Assembly: GCA_019636285.1 (NCBI GenBank)
Contig: JAHBXV010000045.1
Location: 1 to 48,620 of the forward strand
Direction: 5' to 3'
Length of the DNA stretch: 48,620 nt
Origin: Planctomycetaceae bacterium
Lineage (GTDB): Bacteria > Planctomycetota > Planctomycetia > Planctomycetales > Planctomycetaceae
In this document: positions 18,055 through 26,819 of the stretch, piece by piece
Layout of the letters: every line of letters begins with the position of its first letter
Position numbering within the stretch: position 1 is the first letter of the stretch
Made by a program: the position numbers and the translations under genes
Notes under the pieces: generated by a model
Database searches by the model: none
Told to the model about the DNA's origin: nothing
Seen by the model: the letters and a program-made list of their open reading frames with translations, nothing else

Positions 18055-18585
18055 ATGATGACCGTTGAGGAAGTTTACCAATACTTGTGCGAGTTGCTGG
18101 GCGAAGATCGCATCCTCGGTCTGGAAGCCGGTGCGCGCGATCCGTTTGTCATCGTGGCACCCGAGTCGATCGCCGTTGTCGCGGATGTGCTGAAGAACGA
18201 CTCGCGTCTCTCATTCGATCACCTGTGCGATCTGTGCGGAGTTGACTGGCGCGCTGTTCCCGAGCGAAAGGTGGCCTGCCAGGAACCGCGAGTCGAAGTC
18301 GTTTATCAGCTCTACAGCTTTACCCATCGGCATCGGCTGACGGTGAAGGCGAAACTGCCGCGCTGGCGCGACGAGACGGAAAAAACGCTCCCGGAAATCC
18401 CGACGGTGTCCGGAGTCTGGGCGATAGCCGACTGGCACGAGCGGGAAGCGTACGACCTCGTGGGAATCCGTTTCATTGGGCACCCCGATCTGCGGCGGAT
18501 CCTCTGCGCGGAAGACTGGGTGGGTCATCCATTGCGGAAAGATTACGAGTTTCCGCTGGAATATCATGGTATTCGCGGTCGCTGA
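18055..18585 (+). CDS. nuoC: NADH-quinone oxidoreductase subunit C
   Basis: The 30-kDa-type subunit of the complex I peripheral arm. Diagnostic residues are DHLCDLCGVDW, HRLTVKAKLP, ADWHEREAYDLVGIRF, GHPDLRRIL and HPLRKDYEFPLEY. ATG 18055 gives 176 residues, close to stand-alone NuoC; a GTG at 18022 would add 11. It follows nuoA by about 75 bp. A palindromic repeat element fills the spacer to nuoD. Confidence 0.93.
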   Translation: MMTVEEVYQYLCELLGEDRILGLEAGARDPFVIVAPESIAVVADVLKNDSRLSFDHLCDLCGVDWRAVPERKVACQEPRVEVVYQLYSFTHRHRLTVKAKLPRWRDETEKTLPEIPTVSGVWAIADWHEREAYDLVGIRFIGHPDLRRILCAEDWVGHPLRKDYEFPLEYHGIRGR

Positions 18586-18604
18586 GCACGACCTTTCGCG
18601 ACAT

Positions 18605-18688
18605 AGAGATTCTCACACAACCTCTGTGCAATGAAGTGTTTGCCCGGTGATCCGCAGGTTTCTGACAGGCACAACCGGTTGTGTTGGG
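18605..18688. repeat. Palindromic repeat element, copy 2 (reversed)
   Basis: The reverse complement of copy 1 at 9178-9255, with 69 of 82 aligned positions identical by hand. ACACAACC (18615-18622) and GGTTGTGT (18677-18684) form the terminal inverted repeat, and CACAACCGGTTGTG (18670-18683) is the internal palindrome. It lies inside the nuoC-nuoD spacer and would be part of their mRNA. Confidence 0.85.
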
Positions 18689-18714
18689 TTTCTTAATCCC
18701 GAGGACTGCTGCTG

Positions 18715-19953
18715 ATGTCTCTGGCCCTGGAAGACCCCCGCGTTATCGAGTTCGACGTCAGGACGGACGAGATGCTCGTCAACATGGGGCCGCAGCATCC
18801 CAGTACGCACGGCGTGCTCAGGCTGTTACTGCGCACTGACGGGGAAATTGTTCACGAAGTCGTTCCCCACATCGGCTACCTGCACCGCTGTGCCGAAAAG
18901 ATTGGCGAAAACCTGTCGCCGCCGCAGTGGGTTCCGTATACCGACCGGATGGATTACCTCTCCGGGATGAACATGAATCTCGGTTTCTCGCTGGCGGTCG
19001 AGAAGCTGATCGGCATGGAAGTTCCCGAAAAAGCGATGACGCTTCGGGTGATTGCCGCCGAGATGGGGCGGATTGCCGGCCACCTGGTGGGAATGGGCGC
19101 GTACGGCCTCGATCTGGGGACATTCAGCCCATTCCTGTGGGCGTTCCGCGAGCGGGAGATCATTCTCGATCTGTTCGAGGAACTCTGCGGCGCTCGGCTG
19201 ACATACAGCTATGTCACGATTGGCGGCGTGACGCACGACCTGCCGCAAACGATTCAGATTCCACCGGGGCTTGCGCAACTGACCGGTCGACCGTTTGACC
19301 AGCGATTGAGTTGGATCGAGGCCTGCCGCTTGTTTCTCGACTGGATGATTCCCCGCATCCGCGAGTACCACACGCTCCTGACGACGAACCAGATCTTCGT
19401 GAAGCGAACAGCCGGTTTGGGTGTGCTGACGCGCGAGATGGCAATCAGTCACGGTTGCAGCGGGCCGGTTCTTCGCGGAAGCGGGGTCGACTTCGATCTG
19501 CGTCGCGATGGCGAGCAGATTTACACGCGCATGTACTCCGGCTACCAGTATGAGATCCCCTGCCCTCCGTTCTCTGATGCTCCACCGGAGGTCGTGCTGG
19601 GCGACAACTGGTGCCGGTTCTATGTTCGCATGAACGAGGTGGCCCAGTCGCTCCGACTGGTTTCACAGGCGCTCGACCGGTATCCCACGGCGGAAGGCGA
19701 GTATCGTTTGCCGTTTCGCATTGGCCAGAAACTCCCCCAGGACGAGTGCTACCTGGAAACGGAATGCCCGCGCGGAGCCATGGGTTTCTACATCGTGGGG
19801 GACGGTTCGCCAATTCCAGTGCGGGCGCGGGCCAAGAGCAGCAGCTTCTGCAATCTTTCGGTCACCGGCCCCCTCTGCCGCGGCATTCTCCTGGCCGACA
19901 TTCCCGCGATTGTCGGATCGCTGGATGTGGTGATGGGTGAAATCGATCGCTGA
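18715..19953 (+). CDS. nuoD: NADH-quinone oxidoreductase subunit D
   Basis: The 49-kDa-type complex I subunit that with NuoB forms the quinone-binding pocket. The 412-residue protein has the usual length and motifs: MGPQHPSTHGVLRLLL with the quinone-site His, HIGYLHRCAEKIGENL, RIAGHLVGMGAYGLDLG, and the C-terminal DIPAIVGSLDVVMGEIDR. GAGGA lies about 10 bases before the start. It is the last nuo gene in the window. It converges on a methyltransferase gene with only 19 bp between and no visible terminator. Confidence 0.96.
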   Translation: MSLALEDPRVIEFDVRTDEMLVNMGPQHPSTHGVLRLLLRTDGEIVHEVVPHIGYLHRCAEKIGENLSPPQWVPYTDRMDYLSGMNMNLGFSLAVEKLIGMEVPEKAMTLRVIAAEMGRIAGHLVGMGAYGLDLGTFSPFLWAFREREIILDLFEELCGARLTYSYVTIGGVTHDLPQTIQIPPGLAQLTGRPFDQRLSWIEACRLFLDWMIPRIREYHTLLTTNQIFVKRTAGLGVLTREMAISHGCSGPVLRGSGVDFDLRRDGEQIYTRMYSGYQYEIPCPPFSDAPPEVVLGDNWCRFYVRMNEVAQSLRLVSQALDRYPTAEGEYRLPFRIGQKLPQDECYLETECPRGAMGFYIVGDGSPIPVRARAKSSSFCNLSVTGPLCRGILLADIPAIVGSLDVVMGEIDR

Positions 19954-19972
19954 AACTGCGGATTGGCGAGGA

Positions 19973-20686
19973 TCATGTCGCGGCGGGAGTCTTTCGGGCC
20001 AGGATCCAGGACTGTGCCGGATCGTCGTCGATGACGCGTTCGACTTGCAGTCCGACGTTGTTCAACTCGCGAGTGATCCAGTCTCGCGAGAAGCCTGAGC
20101 GACGGAAGCCCGGGGTAGTCGGCCAGCCGCGCCAGGTCTTGATGCCGCAGGCAAACAGCAGGTCGCGGAAGAGATAACTCACTCGTGTCTTCCAGGTCAG
20201 CGCGTTGAAATTCATCTGAAACACGAACTCGCCGTTGTTTTTGAGCAGGCTCGCGATGTCGCGGAAGTATTGCCGCAGAGTATTGGCGTCGATGTAGTAG
20301 AGGACCTCGTACGAAAAGACCGTGTCAAATTCCCGACACGCCTGAGGATTCAGCCGCTCGCCGTCACAGCATTCGAACGTGATGGCCGGATTGGTGTTCT
20401 GCGCGCGAGCCCGTTCAATCAGCTTTTCGGCGATGTCGATGCCGACGACACGGCCAAAGTGGTTGACCAGATTCTGCGAGAGCCGACCGACGCCGCAGCC
20501 GATGTCGAGGACGGTTCGGTCCTGGCCAGTCGTCATCCCCATGGTTTCGAGCGCGGGCCGCAAGTCGTCGCGGCCCGAGGTCAGAACGTCGTTCCAGCCG
20601 GCATCGGGGGGAAGCAGCTTCTCCATTGATTGCAGGCCGACATGGTCGAGCGACTCGTTCCACCAGGTTACCGCGGCGGTTGACAT
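19973..20686 (-). CDS. Class I SAM-dependent methyltransferase
   Basis: A 237-residue cytosolic methyltransferase. Motif I is VLDIGCGVGRLS (residues 59-70), with the acidic end of strand 2 at VVGIDIAEKLIERA and motif IV-like FDTVFSYEVLYYI. A C-terminal cap (FRRSGFSRDWITRELNNVGL) follows. It belongs to the Methyltransf_11/25 type; the substrate cannot be told. ATG 20686 has GGAGA about 8 bases upstream. It has no same-strand neighbours. Confidence 0.85.
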   Translation of the reverse strand: MSTAAVTWWNESLDHVGLQSMEKLLPPDAGWNDVLTSGRDDLRPALETMGMTTGQDRTVLDIGCGVGRLSQNLVNHFGRVVGIDIAEKLIERARAQNTNPAITFECCDGERLNPQACREFDTVFSYEVLYYIDANTLRQYFRDIASLLKNNGEFVFQMNFNALTWKTRVSYLFRDLLFACGIKTWRGWPTTPGFRRSGFSRDWITRELNNVGLQVERVIDDDPAQSWILARKTPAAT

Positions 20687-21054
20687 GACGGTTCTCCGTT
20701 TTGGCATTCAGGCAGTTGGAGTTCCAGGCCGCCAGTGGGGACGGCCCGTTGAGTCAATTTTCCTTGCGGAAAGAGGCGGACTCTGAGTTCGATCCCGAAA
20801 GTGCGGTCGAATTTGCCCAACCAAACAGCAACATTTTGTCAAAATTGTTAAATTGCGAATGAGTGGAGAGATGGGTTGACGATTTGTTCATCTAGTAGTG
20901 CCGTTGTTCCGTCTTGACCATTTTCGCGAAATCGCGAGAATCCGGCATCCTGCCAGATTGTGTCCTGAATCCCTCGCTCGCCACCTCTTTCCCTCCGCGG
21001 CAGGTCTGACTCGATGGGGTGGCAAGTTTCCGGAATCGGCGCAAGGAGGCGCTG
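20687..21054. other. Gene-free stretch of 368 bp before murE
   Basis: Divergent spacer between the methyltransferase gene and the mur cluster. An AT-rich patch at about 20826-20870 contains TTGTCA (20836-20841) and probably carries a promoter, but no good -10 partner stands at the right distance. No structured RNA or small gene seen. Confidence 0.4.
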
Positions 21055-22581
21055 ATGGTGCAGGCAGCGCTCCCCTCCTCAATCGCCTCGGCGAGTCTGC
21101 GAGACGTCTTGCCGGACGCCAGCTTCGTTGGCTGTGCCGACCTGCGCGTTGGCCATCTGACCGACGACAGCCGGACGGTCGAGCCGCGTTCGGTCTTCGC
21201 CGTGATGACGGGACTTCGAGAACACGGCGCGCGATACATTGACGAGGCCGTTTCGAGGGGCGCGGCGGGGCTGTTGATCGAACGGGCCGATCCCCGCTGT
21301 CCGTTGCCGCAATGCGTGGTCTCGAACGTGCGCGAAGCCTATGCGCGCGTGAGTGCCGTGCTGGCGGGGAGACCCGACCAGACCGTGAGAATCGCGGGGG
21401 TGACGGGAACCAACGGCAAGACGACCGTGGCCTGGATGACCCGTGCAATGATGGCTGCTGGCGGGAAACCAACCGGACTCCTGGGGACGATCGAAAACCA
21501 TGACGGACGCGTGAGCGAACCGGCCACGCTGACCACTCCGGCGGCGGGATCGCTCCATCAGTGGTTGGTACGGATGCTGACTCATGACGTGACCGACGCG
21601 GCGATGGAGGTGTCGAGTCATGCCCTCGTCCAGCAGCGCCTGGCCGGTATCCGGTTGCATTCGGCGGCGGTCACGAACGTGACGCGCGACCACCTGGATT
21701 ACCACGGAACCCTCGAGGCGTACTGGTCGGCGAAGACGCAGATTCTGAAACTCATTCGCCCGGGCGGCGTCGCCGTGCTTTCACGGGATAACGAATCGAG
21801 CTGGGCGATGCGTTCGCTTGTAACCGGCGACGTCACAGTCGTTTCCAGCGGGTTAAAGTCGATTGCGGATGTTTCCGCCGAAATTCTGCGGGAATCTCGC
21901 GACGGCATGGAATTCCGCCTGAAAATTCATGGTCAATCGGCGCCCTGTCATTTGCCGATGATCGGTCGACACAACGTGGAAAACGCGCTGACGGCAGCCG
22001 CGCTGGCCTGGCATCACGGACGAACGATTGACGAGATCGTCGACGCGCTGGAGCAGTTTCGTGGGGTGCCCGGTCGCTTGCAGGCGATTGATTGCGGTCA
22101 GCCCTTTGATGTGTATGTCGACTATGCCCATACGGACGATGCGTTGCGACGGTGCCTGTCGGCCGTGCGTCGAGTGACGGGCGGCCAGTTGATTTGCGTG
22201 TTTGGCGCGGGGGGTGATCGCGATTCGGCAAAGCGACCGCTGATGGGGGCTGCTGCCGCGTTCGCCGACATCGCGGTTCTGACAAGCGACAATCCTCGCT
22301 CCGAACCTCCGGAAGACATCATGCGTCAGATCCTGGCGGGATTTCCCAGTCACTTCCGGGGCGTGGTGATCGAACCGGATCGATCGCGGGCGATCGCGCG
22401 GGCCGTGGGCATGGCGCGAACGGGCGATGCGATTGTGATCGCAGGCAAAGGGCATGAGCGCACGCAACAAATTGGTACGCGAGTGATTGTCTTTGATGAC
22501 TGCCAGGTGGCACGCGAAGCCATTCGATGCCGCGACGAAAGTTCTCGTGAAGTGTCGTTGGGAGGGATGCGCGTCGCGTGA
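21055..22581 (+). CDS. murE: UDP-N-acetylmuramoyl-tripeptide synthetase MurE
   Basis: Adds the third amino acid to UDP-MurNAc-L-Ala-D-Glu in the cytosol. The 508-residue protein has the ATP loop GVTGTNGKTT (115-124), TTPAAGSLHQWL, EVSSHAL and NVTRDHLDYHGT, the site of the carbamylated-Lys segment. It also has the DNPR motif at 412-415 (DNPRSEPPEDIM), which marks meso-diaminopimelate as substrate. ATG 21055 has AAGGAGG 5 bases upstream and is firm. It is the first gene of the murE-murF-mraY-ftsW-murG cluster and supports DAP-type peptidoglycan in this organism. Confidence 0.96.
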   Translation: MVQAALPSSIASASLRDVLPDASFVGCADLRVGHLTDDSRTVEPRSVFAVMTGLREHGARYIDEAVSRGAAGLLIERADPRCPLPQCVVSNVREAYARVSAVLAGRPDQTVRIAGVTGTNGKTTVAWMTRAMMAAGGKPTGLLGTIENHDGRVSEPATLTTPAAGSLHQWLVRMLTHDVTDAAMEVSSHALVQQRLAGIRLHSAAVTNVTRDHLDYHGTLEAYWSAKTQILKLIRPGGVAVLSRDNESSWAMRSLVTGDVTVVSSGLKSIADVSAEILRESRDGMEFRLKIHGQSAPCHLPMIGRHNVENALTAAALAWHHGRTIDEIVDALEQFRGVPGRLQAIDCGQPFDVYVDYAHTDDALRRCLSAVRRVTGGQLICVFGAGGDRDSAKRPLMGAAAAFADIAVLTSDNPRSEPPEDIMRQILAGFPSHFRGVVIEPDRSRAIARAVGMARTGDAIVIAGKGHERTQQIGTRVIVFDDCQVAREAIRCRDESSREVSLGGMRVA

Positions 22582-22653
22582 GAGATGATGTCATGACCGG
22601 GGTGGATCGGGGCATCACTGTTAAATAGCAGGTTCTGTCGCTGAAAGCCGTGG

Positions 22654-24072
22654 ATGGATCCCGTTTCGCTCCAGCGGATGGCCGAAGTGCTTGACGGCCA
22701 ATTGATCGACGTGCCCGACCCCGCGCGGTTGGCCACGGGCGTTTCGATCGATACGCGCACCCTTGATGCGGGGTCGGTCTTCTGGGCGCTTTCCGGTGGT
22801 TCGACGGATGGTCACCGGTTTTTGGCGGAGGCTTGGAACCGCGGAAGCCCGCTGGCCGTGGTGGGGTCCGATCAGGTCAACTTGCCGGCAGGGCCGAAAC
22901 TGGTGGTGCGGTCTCCGCGCGAGAGCCTGTCGACCCTGGCCGCGTGGTATCGGCGGCAGTTGGACAGTCTGGTGATCGGCGTCACGGGCAGTGTCGGCAA
23001 GACTACGACGCGCGATTTGATTTACACGGTTCTTTCCGGCGAATTCGCGGGGTGCCGAGCCGAGCGGAACTTCAATAACGAGTTGGGATTGCCTCTGTCT
23101 GTTCTGCGGATCGAAGCCGAGCATGAATTTGCCGTGCTCGAACTCGCGGCGCGCCGCGCGGGGGATATCCGCAACCTGGCCGAAATCTGCCAGCCGGAAG
23201 TCGGCGTCGTCACGGCGGTTGGTCCCGCTCACCTGGAGACGTTTGGGAGTCTCGACGGTGTCGAATGGGGCAAAGGCGAGCTGATAGAGGCATTGCCGAG
23301 CAGCGGCTTCGCCTTACTTGCCTCCGATGATCCTCGTGTGCGCCGCATGGCTCGCCGGGCACGCTGCCGAGTGATTCACGTCGGCCAATCCGACCATTGC
23401 GATCTCCGCGCGACGTCGCTGGAAATGACCAGCGAGGGTTTGGCATTTCGCGTGGATGGGCAGCAGTACCATTTGCGGGCGTTCGCCCCGCACCTCCTCT
23501 CAAACTGCCTGTGCGCGATCGCCATTGGAATCGAGGTAGGCGTCGCACCTGCTCAAATTGCCGAGGCGCTGGGCGAGTTTCAACTGCTCGACGGCCGGGG
23601 ACGAGTCCTGTCGATCGACGGTGTGACCGTCATTGATGACACCTATAACGCCAGTCTGTCCTCGGTTGAGGCGGGACTTAGACACCTGGCCTCGCTGCCG
23701 CTGATCGCGGGACGTCGGCGGATTGCCGTACTTGGCGACATGCTCGAACTGGGCAAGAACGCGATCGATATCCACGTCTTGGCCGGACGATCGTGCGTCG
23801 AACGAGGTGCCGACCTGGTACTGGCGTTTGGCGAGCACGCCGGGGCGATTATTTCGGGTGCTGCGGAACGCGGGGCGGCTGTCCATCATCTGGCGGAAGT
23901 CCACGATTACGAAGCGCTCCTGGCGATTCTGGACTGCTGGATCGAACCTGGAGATGCGGTGCTCGTGAAGGGTTCCCGAGGAATGCGGATGGAACGCGTG
24001 ATTGACTGGTTGCGCGCGCGATCCGGACATTCGGCTGAGTTGGCCGCGACGGCCCTTCCGAGGTGTGCGTAA
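22654..24072 (+). CDS. murF: UDP-N-acetylmuramoyl-tripeptide--D-alanyl-D-alanine ligase
   Basis: Completes the UDP-MurNAc-pentapeptide by adding D-Ala-D-Ala. The 472-residue protein has GVTGSVGKTTTRD (109-121), ERNFNNELGLPLSVL, GPAHLETFGSLDGVEWGKGE and DDTYNASLSSVEAGL. The C-terminal domain (GDMLELGKNAIDIH, VLVKGSRGMRMERVI) is intact. It follows murE by 72 bp and is probably co-transcribed. A strong terminator lies 330 bp downstream, before mraY. Confidence 0.95.
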   Translation: MDPVSLQRMAEVLDGQLIDVPDPARLATGVSIDTRTLDAGSVFWALSGGSTDGHRFLAEAWNRGSPLAVVGSDQVNLPAGPKLVVRSPRESLSTLAAWYRRQLDSLVIGVTGSVGKTTTRDLIYTVLSGEFAGCRAERNFNNELGLPLSVLRIEAEHEFAVLELAARRAGDIRNLAEICQPEVGVVTAVGPAHLETFGSLDGVEWGKGELIEALPSSGFALLASDDPRVRRMARRARCRVIHVGQSDHCDLRATSLEMTSEGLAFRVDGQQYHLRAFAPHLLSNCLCAIAIGIEVGVAPAQIAEALGEFQLLDGRGRVLSIDGVTVIDDTYNASLSSVEAGLRHLASLPLIAGRRRIAVLGDMLELGKNAIDIHVLAGRSCVERGADLVLAFGEHAGAIISGAAERGAAVHHLAEVHDYEALLAILDCWIEPGDAVLVKGSRGMRMERVIDWLRARSGHSAELAATALPRCA

Positions 24073-24279
24073 GTGTGAAGATTCAGCAGTCAGAACTCCG
24101 TCAGACTGGGCTTTTCTCGAAACGGGTTACGTGCTATTTCACCGCTGGGCAGGATGGTTCAGACAGAACGCCCGTCAAACAAGCTTTCCGAATGACATTC
24201 CGAGGGGTGCGAGGACGTTCGCACTCGATGACTGCCGATTCACCGATCGACAAGGATGCAACAGGAGGAGGCGCGGGCG

Positions 24280-24471
24280 ATGGGTTTGCGGGAACTCGTC
24301 GTTCGCAGTGACCGAGACGGTCTGACTTTGGTCCGTGGAGATTCACGGCACTTGGAGACTGGGTCCTCCTGGTGTTGTGCATGGTCGTGCCGAATCCTTT
24401 GCCCGAGCGTTGGGGTCGCTCCCCAACGCTCGGTTTTTTTCATCCCGCTGACAAAATCGCCGTGGGACTGA
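24280..24471 (+). CDS. Possible small protein or leader peptide (63 residues)
   Basis: ATG 24280 has AGGAGGAGG ending 8 bases upstream, the strongest ribosome site in this spacer. The 63-residue frame begins MGLRELVVRSDRDGLTLVRG and continues across the terminator at 24403-24440, ending at TGA 24469-24471. The second half has several Cys and no recognisable domain. It may be a chance frame. If translated, ribosomes would run through the terminator stem, which is the reason to record it. Confidence 0.25.
   Translation: MGLRELVVRSDRDGLTLVRGDSRHLETGSSWCCAWSCRILCPSVGVAPQRSVFFIPLTKSPWD
24403..24440 (+). terminator. Intrinsic terminator between murF and mraY
   Basis: A perfect 13-bp stem CCGAGCGTTGGGG / CCCCAACGCTCGG with loop TCGCT, followed by seven T. 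It would separate murE-murF from mraY-ftsW-murG unless bypassed. Confidence 0.93.
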
Positions 24472-24520
24472 TCACGGATTAAACGCCGAAGTTCCACGGG
24501 TATGCCAGGATAGACGGGCG

Positions 24521-25624
24521 ATGCTTTACTGGCTGATGCAGCACAATCCGAATTTGATGGAGGGGCTGCATGACGTAGCGACCGGCGACTCGCGCGTTTT
24601 TCTGACGGGACGAACAGCAGCAGCGGCGGTGGTCAGCTTTTTGACGGCTTGGCTAATGGGGCCGATCGCGATCCGCTGGCTGAAAAGTCGTTTTCGCGAA
24701 CGGATCGACAGTGCTTCTACTCGTCTCAATGAACTTCATGCGGCAAAAGCTTCCACACCCACGATGGGCGGGTTGTTCATCGTTTCGGCGATCCTGATTT
24801 CCTCGCTACTCTGGTGCGATCTTGGCAACGCGTATGTCCAGCAGGCCATCGTGCTGACGTTGGGAATGGCGGTCATCGGCGGGTACGACGACTGGATCAA
24901 GGTCTCGACGAATCGGCGCGGACTAACAGCGCGGCAGAAGCTTGTCGCGCAACTCGTGGTCGCTGGCGGCGTTTCCATCTGGTTGTGGATGGTTCAGTCT
25001 GAGAGGCCAAGCGGATTGGAAGTCGCGCTTCCGATTACCGGCTGGGCGATTGGCCTGGGCTTGTTCTTCTTGCCGTGGGCCGTGCTGGTCATTGTCGGCA
25101 GCTCCAACGGCGTCAATTTGACCGATGGACTCGATGGGCTGGCCGGCGGCTGCCTTCTTTTCAGTGGAGCTGCCTTCGCCGCGCTCAGCTATGTGGCTGG
25201 CCATCATGGCATGGCCGAGTATCTGAGTGTGCCCTACATGCCGGGCGCGGGCGAGCTGAGTGTGGTGTTCGGGGCGATGGTCGGATCGCTGCTGGGGTTC
25301 CTGTGGTACAACTGCTATCCCGCCGAAGTCTTCATGGGAGATACCGGATCGCTGCCGTTGGGCGGCCTTTTGGGCCTGGGGGCGATGGTGACTCGCCAGG
25401 AACTGCTGCTGCTGGTCATTGGCGGCGTGTTTGTCATCGAAACGCTCAGCGTGATCTTGCAAGTCACATCGTTTCGGCTGACAGGAAAACGCCTGATCCG
25501 GTGCAGCCCCCTGCACAATCACTTCGTGTTGCTCGGAGAACACGAGCTGAAAATCGTGGTTCGGTTCTGGATTGGTTCGGCGCTTCTCGCGGTGGTGGCG
25601 GTGGCCAGCTTGAAGCTGCGCTGA
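24521..25624 (+). CDS. mraY: Phospho-N-acetylmuramoyl-pentapeptide-transferase
   Basis: Makes lipid I on the inner face of the cytoplasmic membrane from UDP-MurNAc-pentapeptide and undecaprenyl phosphate. The 367-residue protein has about ten transmembrane helices. Catalytic Asp-rich segments are GGYDDWIKV, NLTDGLDGLAGG and FMGDTGSLPLGG, and the cytoplasmic loop CSPLHNHFVLLGEHELKIV is typical. KASTPTMGGLFI is the usual N-terminal signature. The start codon has only a weak GGAT ribosome site. murD, which often follows mraY, is not here. Confidence 0.96.
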   Translation: MLYWLMQHNPNLMEGLHDVATGDSRVFLTGRTAAAAVVSFLTAWLMGPIAIRWLKSRFRERIDSASTRLNELHAAKASTPTMGGLFIVSAILISSLLWCDLGNAYVQQAIVLTLGMAVIGGYDDWIKVSTNRRGLTARQKLVAQLVVAGGVSIWLWMVQSERPSGLEVALPITGWAIGLGLFFLPWAVLVIVGSSNGVNLTDGLDGLAGGCLLFSGAAFAALSYVAGHHGMAEYLSVPYMPGAGELSVVFGAMVGSLLGFLWYNCYPAEVFMGDTGSLPLGGLLGLGAMVTRQELLLLVIGGVFVIETLSVILQVTSFRLTGKRLIRCSPLHNHFVLLGEHELKIVVRFWIGSALLAVVAVASLKLR

Positions 25625-25640
25625 CGACCAGCCTGTCGCG

Positions 25641-26819
25641 ATGCCGATGGAATCGAGTAGACCCGTGACGACCACGCTGGACTGGGAACGAAACGCTTTT
25701 CTGTCGTGCGCGTGCCTGTTGGCGGGTTTGGGACTGCTGATGGTCCACTCCGCCAGCATGACGAGCTGGCCGAGCGAGTACGAACGGGTCTATGTCACCC
25801 GTCACGCCGTCTACCTGGGGCTGGGAATTCTGGGCGCGACCGCGGCCGCTCGCATTTCTCCAAACCGGTGGCGATCCCTGGCTCCCTGGCTGTACGTCTT
25901 GACGTGGCTACTGCTGCTGGCCGTACTTGTTCCCGGCATCGGCACGAAGGTCAACGGAGCGCAGCGGTGGTTGCGCTGGGGCCAGTTTTCGTTTCAACCT
26001 TCGGAACTCGCGAAGCTGGCATTGCCGCTTTACCTCGCCATGCTGTCAATACCGCGCGACGAGACGATCGGTCGCGCGACGCGTTCGCCCTGGCTGGTGC
26101 TGCCGATTGCGTTTCTCGCGCCGTTGATTCTCGTGGAGCCCGATCTGGGAACCACGCTCTTCGTCTGCGCGGGCGGAGCGTTGACGCTCTGGGTGGTTGG
26201 CTGGCCGTTGCGGCATTTCCTGACGTTCAGCGCGGTGTTGTTTCCGGCTGTCGCCGCGATGCTGGTGCTGAAGCCCTACCAGCGCGAGCGGCTGATGGAC
26301 TTTGCGCGAATGTGGTCCGACTGGAGCGAGGCCCCGTATCAGCTCAAGCAGTCACTGGTCACGCTGGGAGCAGGCGGCGTGTTCGGGGTGGGGCTCGGTA
26401 AGGGATCGCAGAAACTGAGTTTCCTGCCGGAATCGAACACGGACTTCGTCGTCGCGGTCATTGGTGAAGAACTGGGCCTGGTCGGCACGCTGGGACTTCT
26501 CGGACTGTGGGGTGCCTTGTACATCGCCGGTTTACGGCTGCTGGCGAAACTCCCCTTTGGATCGTTCCGATATGTGGCGGGCTTCGTGCTGCTGACGCAG
26601 CTTGTCGGTCAAGCGTTCGTGAATGTCGCTGTGGTAACCGGCATGGTTCCCACCAAGGGAATCCCCCATCCGCTTGTGAGCTATGGGGGGAGCAATCTGG
26701 TGGTCAACCTGCTATCGCTCGGCGTCTTCTGGAGCCTCGCGCGCCCTACCGATAATACAACCTGGAATTCGTCGGGCTTCGTGCCGTCGGCTGTTGTTGA
26801 ACCAGCGAGATCAGCATGA
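25641..26819 (+). CDS. ftsW: SEDS family peptidoglycan glycosyltransferase FtsW/RodA
   Basis: A polytopic lipid II polymerase of the SEDS family. The 392-residue protein has about ten helices, VEPDLGTTLFV, KGSQKLSFLPESNTDFVVAV and VTGMVPTKGIPHPLVSYGGS. Its place between mraY and murG indicates FtsW rather than RodA by synteny, but sequence alone does not separate them well. The final bases ATGA overlap the murG start, giving translational coupling. The gene is notable because no ftsZ, ftsA or ftsQ is seen nearby. Confidence 0.9.
   Translation: MPMESSRPVTTTLDWERNAFLSCACLLAGLGLLMVHSASMTSWPSEYERVYVTRHAVYLGLGILGATAAARISPNRWRSLAPWLYVLTWLLLLAVLVPGIGTKVNGAQRWLRWGQFSFQPSELAKLALPLYLAMLSIPRDETIGRATRSPWLVLPIAFLAPLILVEPDLGTTLFVCAGGALTLWVVGWPLRHFLTFSAVLFPAVAAMLVLKPYQRERLMDFARMWSDWSEAPYQLKQSLVTLGAGGVFGVGLGKGSQKLSFLPESNTDFVVAVIGEELGLVGTLGLLGLWGALYIAGLRLLAKLPFGSFRYVAGFVLLTQLVGQAFVNVAVVTGMVPTKGIPHPLVSYGGSNLVVNLLSLGVFWSLARPTDNTTWNSSGFVPSAVVEPARSA

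Larger units (their letters stand above)
24073..24520 (+). promoter_or_regulatory. 448-bp murF-mraY spacer, possible regulated leader
   Basis: An unusually long gap inside a mur cluster. It contains a short frame with a strong ribosome site (24280-24471), a perfect intrinsic terminator (24403-24440) inside that frame, and then mraY 80 bp further on. CGGCAC and GTGCCG around 24345 and 24390 can pair upstream of the terminator. The layout could be a separate small RNA or an attenuation-type leader for mraY-ftsW-murG. Confidence 0.4.
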
